A program made the position numbers and the translations under genes. Shown piece after piece: positions 20,083 to 28,835 of a stretch of 64,000 nt of DNA. Source of the DNA: Takakia lepidozioides (lineage: Eukaryota > Streptophyta > Takakiopsida > Takakiales > Takakiaceae); the NCBI GenBank assembly GCA_030704615.1, contig CM060733.1, positions 72,728,001-72,792,000 on the forward strand, read 5' to 3'. How positions within the stretch are numbered: position 1 is the first letter of the stretch; every line of letters starts with the position of its first letter. The notes below the pieces were generated by a model, which saw nothing but the letters and a program-made list of their open reading frames with translations, was not told the origin of the DNA and searched no databases.

Positions 20083-23000
20083 ATGGAGAATCGCCAGCAG
20101 GGGTCGGGCCCTTCTCCAGCAAAGTCGAAGAAGAAGCAGCCCGTCCCTCTACTGGCTTCTGAACCGGCTCAGGCCGATTCACCCCCCCCAACGCGAATGA
20201 AGCAGCAGGGTAGAAGACAGATTCTATTGCAGCAGACACCTTCACCTGCAAGGATGAGGAAGCAGAAGGCAATCAGGGCGACGGGCGAACAATCTCCCGC
20301 AAAACCGCTTCCACGAGCTGAAGCTCAGTTCCTGGAGGATTTCCCGCCTGCAGATGTTGGGGCCGACTCTGCTGCAGCGAAGGCAATGGGATCGACCGTT
20401 GATCTCGATTTGGTACCGGAGGAGGGTGCTGCGCCGCTGAACGTTCGCAGGCAGACCTCACCACCGATGAGCTAGCAGGCCCGGAGGAGGCCTCTGCAAT
20501 GGCAGAATTGCCCGCACACAGGCCCCAGAGTGCAGCTCCAGTTGAGGATGCTCCAGCTGCTCAGCCACTACCGCCACACCGACCTAGACATGTCTCCGGA
20601 GGATTTCAAAAGTGCAGCGGATAAAATGTTGGAGGAGACACACAGTAGCATTGGCAGAGTTCTGGGCAGCAGGGTATTCCAGCGGACTCTTCGAATCCCA
20701 CTCTGTCGCATGGTCTCCCTTCCCATCGTCAGGCAGGCCCTTCCCGGAGATGTGGATAAGCTCAAGTTCGCATTTCGAGAAGGGTACCGTCTGGGATCGG
20801 CAGCGTTTTACGTTTCCATAGAGAATGAGGACGGCGAAACCGTGGACCCACTGCCGATGAATTGTCAACGTGGGATACCCACTGGCACACTCGCAACCAC
20901 GAATTCGAGGCGACGCTGAAGGGTGATCCCGACTTCGGCCATATGTCGGGAAAATGTTCTTTGTGTGGGACGGGAATCACCGACTTCTCGCCTGGTGGGA
21001 GTACATCAAGCAGAACCATGCCAAGCACATTGGCTGGCATTACATGGTGGAGTGTGTCATCCTCAAGGTGAAGGCGGCAGACTCCTCCCTGCTCAAGAAT
21101 GCCATGGCGGACCTCAACTCGTAAGATACTCATACCCTCCCTAGCACATTCGAAATGCGGTGCCGCATTTCGGTTTCCATTCTGGTTTGATTTCCGTGCT
21201 TCCGTGTACTGAACTGGAGAGTGTGCCTTGCAGGGTCACTGAGAATGCGTACGTGCATACCCACATGGCACATATGCTGTACAGGGTGAGGAAAACTGGT
21301 CTTACTGATCCGCAGATGTTTGCGGAAATGCTGGAGCCGAGCTCATTCAGAAAGCCGTTGCAAAAACAGACCGGACATGGTATCGTCTCACTATGGATGG
21401 AATGGTGGAGGTGATATACGAAGTAAGTCGTGCTCCAATTTCCCTCTGCTCATCCTTCCCCAATTTCCAGTAATGTTTCCACATGAATCGAATGTAACGC
21501 TTCTGCATGTTTTTGTTGGCAGTCAAACATCAAGCTGGATTTGGCCCATGCCAAACGCTTCTTCATGGAAAGTGAGGGGCAGGTCAAAACGTTGCAGTCA
21601 TTGACTGAGCACTTGAAGGAAGCCGGTGTCAAGTCCAGAACCAAATACAAGTCAAAGCTTGTGAAGCTGGTGGCAATTGCAGATCCGGCACTTGGAAAGG
21701 ACTTCATCCCCGAGATTGCAAAACACTATTCTCGGGCCATGCAGCCGACCATGCAATTGGAGAAACTGCATCACCTCTCAACGGCATGTGTGGAGGCGAA
21801 AGAGAAGGTGAGGTTTCAATGCACTGAATTTCCTTCCTAGCAATAGCCACTCTCTTCCAGCCACTGACATTGGATCGGAAATGGCAGACACGGTGGCTGT
21901 CGATCTGGAATGCATCCGAGAGCATAAGGACAATGTGGTCTTTTCCACTGGAAGTTTCCGACCCTGCAGTGGATGTGTGGCTCAACCGTATGACTTGGTG
22001 GTTCCAGGTAATTCAAGGTACTTCCCCAGATTTGCTTTTCTGACATGAATTCCCTGAACTGCTACGTGACAATGCATTTGGGAATGGCAGGTAATGTCGA
22101 ATGCGAAGGAGCAAGTCGTAATGCACACAAATTCGTTCGGCTTGTACGTCAAATGGGATGGAACACAGACATTGGAAGACTACGTGACACGTTTCAGATG
22201 TGCGTACAAGGACAACCTTTTCGCCAGAGAGCTACAGACAGCAAGAAGGAGCGTGGAGTTTACACATCAGGAGGGAGCGGGGAAAGCTGCAATGCGAATT
22301 GTTTACAGGTGAAGCACAGCTGCCCTTGTATGCGAAGCCTGGTTACGAGGTTTGTCTCGGAAATGCGGCACCGCATTCGCATTTTATGTTTTCGGTGGCA
22401 CTCTGCCAGTAGGTTGGTCTCAACTTTTGCTCACGCATGCTGACTGCCTTGCAGGTATATGAAATACGTGCTCCTTCAGACAGGGGCCCTGGCTCAAGAG
22501 CCCCCGTTCTTCATGGCTTGGACCGTGGCGGGCCCAAGCTGTGTCTACACACCCGAGATGCAGAAACAATGGCATCCCGCGCATCTCGTTGGATGCCCGT
22601 GGTACCTGGACATGTCTGGCGGTATTGTTGACGAGTCTGAGAAAGATCTGCACGCCTTGGCAGAAGAGAAGAGAAAAAACGTGTCCCTGCTGGGCCAAAG
22701 TCGGCAAAGGAATCTGCTGCTCTGGAAGAATCCAGAAAGGCAGCTGAGATGGCACAAAAGACGGTGGATGCAGCTGTGCAGGCCCAACAGAAGGGGTCGA
22801 AGAAGAGGACTCGCCAGCAAGGAGCAGCTGTTGTGACACCCGCCAAAACGAAGAAGCAGAAACAGCCTGTTCAGGAAGAGGGTGAGGAAGAGGACTCCGA
22901 TGGAGACTTTGCAACCAGCCCACCCCCCCAAACGCAGGCTGCCTCCCCTGTGCCCACCGTTGTCACGAGAGGCACGAGAACTGGCTCGGCAAAGAAGGCA

Positions 23001-24804
23001 CTCTTCAACCCCCCAGGGGGGCACCCTTTCGAGCCGGTGGAAATGAAGAGGCCGAAAGTGGCTCCCGAAACTGTAGTCCAGTGTGTAAATGAGAGTTTCT
23101 TGGCGGCTTTGGATGGACGGGCAGCCAAGTTGGCATACATGAAGACCATGGAGGGTCTGAAGGGCAGAGCACTGAAGAAGGCGACTGCCGAAGAGCCTTC
23201 CGACACCCCAGGATTTCAGAATATGGTCTCGTTCTTTGAGAGGGTGTGTGCAGACAAGGATTGTAGGAGGGGCGGAAATGCCACCGAGTGGTCTTGCGAT
23301 ATGATCATCTTGGATATTCCGGACGGAGAGCCTGTGGAAGGACTGCAAGCTTTGCCATCTTGGAACAGGTACTCGGAGGACTTTTGGAAGAAAGGATTCG
23401 GGCTTGCCCGCATGGTGTTGGACGACAGAGGCTGTGTGGTTGTCCTGGCGAGCAGAGGAAAAAACACTCAGACAGGAATTGCGAAGTGGACCCGCAAGAG
23501 CGCCGTCCCGATTCTGAAAAAGAAGTGGACGTGCATCAACACACTGGGCCTTCGGTCGGAAGGGAAGAAGGTGATTACGACACTGGCACTCGTCCATTCA
23601 TTTGCTTGGGTGCTTTCAAATGCGGTGCCGCATTCGGTTTCTAATCGTTTTCCCCCTGTGTATGCAGACGAAGCAGTTCGATGCATACTGCTTTGTGAAG
23701 GAAAACTCCACCTTTGCTTTCCGGAAGGAGGGAGGAAAGGTTGACCCGAACTGCGACCCACTCGATTACGACGTTCTGTTCAACAACGTTCCCAAGGAAC
23801 TTCTCCCTCATAGCCTCACTTCAACGGAACCCCTGCGGTACTCACGGACTCGGAGCCCTGCCTTCATTCAGACAATTATGGAGACATGCACAGACGTGGA
23901 GGGCACAGTGCTGGACCTCATCTGTGGGACAGGTATGCAGAATCTTGATCTCTGCTGTTCTGCAAATTCTCGTTAGGATGTAGTTCGCAACATCTGAAGC
24001 GCCATGTGGTAATGTGTGGATGGCATTGTAACAGGTGCCTCAATGTGGGCTGGGCGGTTTTCCGACCGGCACCTCTTTGCCTACGAGGAGGATTCATCCG
24101 TGTGGGGATCCCATCTGGAGGGGCTGCAACGGAATGTGAAGGCTCCCGACAGAGCGGAAGTCTCCTCGGATTCGTCGGAGTCCGAGGAAGACACAGTGGA
24201 CATTGATGCAGAGGAGAACCCGGAATACGAGTGAGTGCAAACATTGTAAGTTTGCAAAGCCTTCTGGGTCATTTATGTCAAAGGAATTTCCCGACTGTGG
24301 TTCTCATTAGTCTCGTTGATGATTGTCATGTGCAGGATTGCAGGGTCCGGGTCGAAACATGTAGGGCCTACACTTCCTGCCAGGAAGAATGTCCCGTTCT
24401 TTGCGAGGGCCGACTTCATGACGAGCCCGGTGAGGGACTACTCCCTTCCTAGTTATGCAGCTAAACTCGCAAATACAGCGATTAGAAGAAGTGAGAATCC
24501 CAGTAAAGTAGAGCAGATTTTGGAGAGGGCTAGGGAGGACAGAAGGATAAGGAAAGAGTTGGCAGCAGCTCAGACAGGTAGACGGGTACGAAAGTACATA
24601 TGTGATTCAGCGGATGAGAGCGACGCAGACAGGGAGGAAGACGACCCAACGGAGGTGAGATGGACAGTTCCGCAAGGGGAAGATGGGATTTTCGAAAGCC
24701 TGGCCAACGAGCAGTCCGCTGGAGATGAGAGAGGCACTGAGGGGGTGGAGGAGGAGCAGGACAGTCTAGAACAGGATGAGGATTCCGATGATTTTCAAGA
24801 TTAA
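20083..24804 (+). CDS. ParB-like/DNA methyltransferase-like (N4/N6 beta-class) multi-exon gene, copy 1
   Basis: Exons by GT-AG sites and comparison with three other copies: about 20083-21120, 21234-21422, 21523-21807, 21861-22007, 22091-22308, 22455-23570, 23668-23932, 24035-24230, 24336-24804. An upstream ATG at 19,864 is in the same frame. Exon 1 has a basic disordered start, then RIPLCRMVSLPIVRQ and VWDGNHRLLAWWEYI, a ParB/sulfiredoxin-type D-G-x-H-R motif. The middle exons are helical. A conserved EPPFFMAW and a basic, nuclear-signal-like KKRTRQQ..KTKKQKQ follow. The methyltransferase-like part has CDMIILDIPDGEP in the motif IV position, GCVVVLASRG, then SRTRSPAFIQTIMETC and VLDLICGTG (motif I), split by an intron. 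IV-before-I is beta-class order. The C-terminus has NVPFFARADF and VRWTVPQGEDGIFE. Frameshifts occur near 20,470, 20,860, 20,950, 21,330 and 22,680 (A-run). Confidence 0.72.
21151..21172. repeat. Single array-type palindrome inside an intron
   Basis: A TG-centred palindrome of the same design (half-site near GGAAATGCGG) in the 21,121-21,233 intron of the methyltransferase-like gene. Confidence 0.85.
22359..22380. repeat. Single array-type palindrome inside an intron
   Basis: A CA-centred palindrome in the 22,309-22,454 intron. In relatives of this gene the same intron holds whole palindrome arrays (32.5-32.9 kb and 43.9-44.6 kb). Confidence 0.88.
23616..23637. repeat. Single array-type palindrome inside an intron
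   Basis: A TG-centred, slightly decayed palindrome in the 23,571-23,667 intron, between the exons for motif IV and motif I of the methyltransferase-like domain. Confidence 0.8.
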
Positions 24805-24991
24805 TAGAATTTTAATGAAGTCTCTGTAAATGTAAATTCTCTTCCACAGTATATAAAGAAAATTCTGCCCGACATTCGTGACCCCTCTCCAGTGTGCATT
24901 CCAGCCACACAATCGCCCAAACCAGGACGCTCCCAAAATCAGAAATGGGTCAGGGCATTTCCAAAATTTGGCAACTCTAAGAACCTCTTTT

Positions 24992-25705
24992 GGAAATGCG
25001 GCACCGCATTTCCAAAACAGGGGAGGGACTAATTTTTCCATTTCAATGTTGGCATAGTAAAAAGTAATCTGAACTGGAATGCGGTGCCGCATTTCCAAAA
25101 TTTCCTTTGTCCACACGCCAGTTTTGGCCTCTCCCGCTCATTGCATGGATGCCACCACGCTTACAGAGGTCGAACAAGGAGGTCGAACAAGGAGGCCGAC
25201 ATGGCGGGATTGAAAATGCGGTGCCGCATTTCCATATTGGGGATGGTCGTTGTTCGAACTGGAGGCCCATCAGCAAAAATTGGCACCGCATTCCATTGTA
25301 AAAAAAAAGTCGATGACGGACATGGAAATGCGGCGCCGCATTTCCAGAACGGACATCGCAATTTGTCCATTTGCAGACCCTCTCTCGGAAATGCGGTAAC
25401 GCATTCCATCGCGCTGGTCGGAAATAGGTGCACTTTTCGAAGTGTTGGACGGAAATGCGGCACCGCATTCCCTTGTCCAAAAAGAAGTTTCCATTGCCAC
25501 GCTGGAAATGCGTCGCCGCATTTGCAATGCCAACCTCGTTTTCTGATCAATTTATAGACCCGTGTTGGTATTTCGTGTACCTGGACGGAAATGATGCACC
25601 GCATTTCGATGTCCGACATGGAAATGCGGTGCCGCATTTCGATCCCGACATGGAAATGCGGCGCCGCATTTCGATGCCGACATGGAAATGCGGTGCCGCA
25701 TTTCA
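24992..25705. repeat. Palindrome array 2 downstream of the methyltransferase-like gene
   Basis: Twelve copies of the GGAAATGCGG half-site palindrome start near 24992, 25075, 25212, 25274, 25324, 25387, 25451, 25504, 25587, 25620, 25652 and 25684. Steps are 83, 137, 62, 50, 63, 64, 53, 83, 33, 32 and 32 bp, mostly near multiples of 10.5. Spacers are largely unrelated to those of array 1. The array starts about 190 bp after the stop codon. Confidence 0.93.
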
Positions 25706-26329
25706 ATGTCTGACATGGCGTTACTCTGGTATATTCTTGACACATGACTCACATACCGGTTACTCTGCTTTATTCAACGACAGACAAATTGTAGAAATGA
25801 GACATCAAATTGTAAACAGTGGGCCAAATCGAGAGTTATTCAACACAATGAAACACAGTCATACAGAAGTGAGGTACATTCCAGGGCACACTCCAGGGCA
25901 CATTTAAATTTCCCCCGTACAGGATCCTGGACCGATGAAGATTGGCTGCTGCATGAATGTAGCCGTTTCAGTTTCCTACCCTGCCATGCAAACTATGGGC
26001 ACTCACTGCCAGTTGGGCCGATAGCCACTGGACACGACGAAGTCCATCCCCTCTTCGATGTAAATGCGGCGCCGAATTTCCATCCGGGGGGATGGACTTC
26101 GGTGGCAGATCTCAAACTATAACTTGTTGATGAGAAAGATGTATGGCTTCATCCACCGCTGCCGTGATGAACACGTTCCACCTCCGTCGGTGGGTACGTG
26201 TGACCCAGATGCTCCATTTTGGAGGCCGGACTGCTCTTCCGCTTCGTATCTTTTCCAAAATCTAAGGGCTTCGTAGCTGTCCGCAAGGTCATCGGCATCC
26301 AAGTCGTCCTCAGGTCCTCCTTTGCAAGG
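25706..26329. other. Noncoding interval with one isolated palindrome
   Basis: No gene is supported. A decayed palindrome of the array type with a CG centre lies at 26,060-26,081. The frame of the downstream small gene stays open from about 26,219, so its first exon or true start could lie here. Confidence 0.5.
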
Positions 26330-26893
26330 ATGCCGTGCTTCCGGAACCGGGACGACTGCCCCTTTGGAGGCATCGATTATGCAATGTATTCGGCCACATC
26401 GGGAGACATTGTTATCTGGTACACAGATTACAGAGAAGATACTGGTTCGATTGTGGAAACATTGGTGGCTTTTGAGTATATCGTAGGCCACTACGCCTTC
26501 GAGCGGGGTGACGATCTTGGTCTGAGGAGTCCGTGGCTCCTGCGCATCCTCGATTCCGATTTTCCCAGCTACGACGGTCACCCATGCAGAAGAAGGCGCA
26601 CTGCTATGCTGTTGCGGTGGAACTGCTGCCACTGGACGTGGGTGGACTCCATCGGAGAGACCTATTCTCCTCGAGGAGTGCGCTCCTCTTCTCCATTGTA
26701 TGGGGACATTCGCATTGGTGTGGACGACGAAAACGTGAAGATTTCCATATTCGATGGTGGTATGATTGAAGGGCAGGACATTGTGGTGAACATCACTAGG
26801 GGCGGTACAACGGCTGCAATCGACTTTACATGGAGGAGCCCCATGACTCATGAGCTAGTTCTGAGAGCAGTCGAAGTCCCATTGACAACGTGA
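26330..26893 (+). CDS. Conserved small protein of unknown function, last gene of the giant transposon
   Basis: About 187 codons from an ATG at 26,330; the frame is open upstream to 26,219. I recognise no family. Visible features are SGDIVIWYTDYREDTGSIVE, then YAFERGDDLGLRSPWLLRIL, and a C-terminal block GGMIEGQDIVVNITRGGT..AAIDFTWRSP..HELVLRAVEVP. That this strand and frame are coding is supported by a diverged copy at 28.4-28.7 kb. There the same amino acids are kept by conservative and synonymous changes, and the stop codon aligns. The 3' flanks also match, including AGTAGACGTGCTTCA and an AATAAA-like signal before CATTGTGCCCTC. The longer opposite-strand frame (26,851-26,117) has no such support. 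It shares orientation with the methyltransferase-like gene. Confidence 0.65.
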   Translation: MPCFRNRDDCPFGGIDYAMYSATSGDIVIWYTDYREDTGSIVETLVAFEYIVGHYAFERGDDLGLRSPWLLRILDSDFPSYDGHPCRRRRTAMLLRWNCCHWTWVDSIGETYSPRGVRSSSPLYGDIRIGVDDENVKISIFDGGMIEGQDIVVNITRGGTTAAIDFTWRSPMTHELVLRAVEVPLTT

Positions 26894-27261
26894 CTTGTAT
26901 TCAGTAGGCACAGGGCTCAAGATTTGATGGCACAATCAGCACAGTAGACGTGCTTCAAATGCAATTCATGTGGATCAATAAAAACCTCATTGTGCCCTCT
27001 TTTTATTATATTCTGTGTCCATCGTTCCGCGAATGCGTCATTGCTCATTTCGTTTGGGATTGGGAGTGTGGGTGGATTTTGCAAATGGCTGGTAAGCTGA
27101 AATGGGCCCCCATTGTACAGAGCAGTACCACCCTACCATTCGCGAAACATTGCCTTTCAATATATAATTCTAAATAACATTGCCGAACCTCCTTCATCGG
27201 GAGGTCCTTCTCCCCCTATGACCGTGGCACCCTAAACCCTATTCCCGCGGACACTCATTTC

Positions 27262-27356
27262 CGGAAAATAGTGCTGCTCATGTTTTTTTCCACACTTACG
27301 ACTCTGCTCATGGCTCATGCCGCTCATGGCTCATGGCTCATGAAATAGCAGCCCCC
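27262..27356 (-). repeat. Right terminal inverted repeat with CATGAGC subterminal iterations
   Basis: Read inward on the minus strand the terminus is GGGGGCTGCTATTTCATGAG, followed by about six ATGAGC words. A conserved subterminal sequence comes next (GTGTCCGCGGGAATAGGGTT). The same subterminal block in slightly changed form follows the termini at 41.2 and 53.1 kb, so those are right-type ends. Confidence 0.87.
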
Positions 27357-27366
27357 TGTACAATTC
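27357..27366. repeat. Right target-site duplication (TGTACAATTC)
   Basis: An exact copy of the 10-mer at 12,668-12,677, directly outside the right terminus. Confidence 0.88.
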
Positions 27367-27409
27367 GGTTCTCTTGACTCAAAAACACTCAAAAAAACAA
27401 TTCGCGCAT

Positions 27410-27990
27410 TTTTTAATGCACCTACATATATGACGACCAATGGGGAACACTCGTCCCGAGGGTGAAAGAACCCTGAATCACTGGTTTGACAACCCTCTAA
27501 ATATGTACACACATTACTAAAACATGATCGACTTTACCATTGACCTAGACCTTTTATCTGGCTCAAACTGGAAGCTAGCAAAAAAATAAAACTCTGGACC
27601 TGCAGACTCTCCACTCATGGGGGGTTCTTCTCTCTGGTCTTGTAGTTCGTCTGACTATGACAGTATCCTAGTGATCCCTGCGAATTCACTCTTTTCTTTT
27701 GTGCTCTCTCATTCATTAAGAGGATAACTATGACCGAGTTTTGTTCAAGAACTAATGTGCTTCTCACTAACCTTGACACCAACAACTCTGATTATATAAC
27801 ATAAGGTCCTAGCTACTTGCTAGAATGGAAAACTTTGGCGTTATATAGGAATCACTATGTCCCTCGCCTCACAAGATAATTTTTTTTTAAAACCCATCCA
27901 CTCTCTCTCTTCGGAGAGAGTTCGAGTCCTAGATAAAAAACTTTTCAAAACCGCCATTCTCCCCCACCGAACTGGGTTTGAATTCCTAAG
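27410..27990. repeat. Dispersed repeat, inverted relative of 50.07-50.40 kb
   Basis: Segments such as GACCAATGGGGAACACTCGT and CATTCTCCCCCACCG reappear in reverse complement near 50,332-50,400 and 50,070-50,160. Several hundred bases are shared at high identity, though spacing differs. No coding capacity is seen. A GAGTTCGAGTCC word resembles a Pol III B box, so a SINE origin is possible; LTR sequence is equally possible. It is the host-side flank of the giant transposon. Confidence 0.6.
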
Positions 27991-28424
27991 ACTGCGTAGA
28001 TAGAGAAGCGAAGCTCCGGGTTGACCGGCTCATACAGCAACCGCGCCAACAAAACCGAGCTTTAACAACAAAGCATCACCTATGATGCGTTCACGATGGA
28101 CCTAAACATAATACTTTCATGATGAAGCCTACGATAGATACTTTCACCATGGAGCTCAAATGGTACATTAAAACATACTAGATGTATTACTCTTTTATAG
28201 AAACCTCACCTTATCCAGCAGATGGAGATCAAGGAGGAAGAGAATTTAACTCAACTACTCTCATGATAAAAACTGTGTACTTCTTGTACTTCAATACTGG
28301 CAAAAATTGTAAAACTCACTTAGAAGTTCTACGAAAGCAAAATTGCCTTCCTACTTGGAAGAGCTATAAAAGAAAAAGAAGGAGAGCTGGCCTCTTAGTG
28401 CTTTTCAACTCCCTGAGAATTCTC

Positions 28425-28665
28425 TGGTGAGGATAGAAGACTATTACGATTTCACGCGGGGTGACAGTCTATCGAGTCCGTGGATTGTGCACATCGTTGA
28501 CCTCGATATACCACCCCATTGATGGTGGTTTGATTGAAGGGCATGACATTGTGATCAACTTCACCAAGGGCAACAACAGTGCTGCAATTGTGTTAACCTG
28601 GAGGACCGGAGCCCGATCATTCATGACCTGGTCTTCAGGCCTATCGAAGTTCCGTCTACGTGGTA
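28425..28665 (+). pseudogene. Diverged, deleted copy of the transposon's small unknown gene
   Basis: The sequence parallels 26,490-26,893: VRIEDYYDFTRGDSL, SSPWIVHIVDLDIP, a deletion, then DGGLIEGHDIVINFTKG, AAIVLTWRT and, after one frameshift, SPIIHDLVFRPIEVP with an aligned stop. The downstream flank also matches. No methyltransferase-like exon in the same orientation or terminal repeat is seen next to it. It is therefore a fragment of another element or a member of a cellular family. Confidence 0.65.
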
Positions 28666-28835
28666 ACTTCCATTGCAAGGGCATAAGGGTTTAGATTCGG
28701 ATGAACCATATGTAGAGTAGACGTGCTTCATGTGAAACACCTTGCTTTATGAATAAAAATTCCCATTGTGCCCTCAGTTATCTCAAATGTGCACCCTTTG
28801 TTTCATTGTTTTTTAAAGTAGTGGGGTCAATTGTC

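Larger units (their letters stand above)
12678..27356. mobile_element. Giant (14.7 kb) MULE-like transposon with transposase, methyltransferase-like gene and palindrome arrays
   Basis: The ends are inverted copies of a terminus containing CTATTTCATGAGC, followed inward by iterated CATGAGC(C) words, and are flanked by an exact 10-bp duplication. Inside, left to right, lie a SWIM-type transposase (minus, 17,508 to about 13,531), a palindrome array (17,564-19,247), a ten-exon ParB/methyltransferase-like gene (plus, about 20,083-24,804), a second array (24,992-25,705) and a small conserved gene (plus, 26,330-26,893). Transposase and methyltransferase-like gene are divergent, with the array filling the shared 5' region. 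Related termini occur at 41.2 and 53.1 kb beside the same methyltransferase-like gene, so the gene and the terminus travel together. Single-base frameshifts suggest the copy is aged. Confidence 0.87.

Noticed and set aside
26117-26851. Long minus-strand frame opposite the small unknown gene
   Set aside because: The diverged copy at 28.4-28.7 kb conserves the plus-strand protein, not the minus-strand one.
27900-27990. tRNA gene or SINE head
   Set aside because: A B-box-like word is present but no matching A box or cloverleaf could be drawn.
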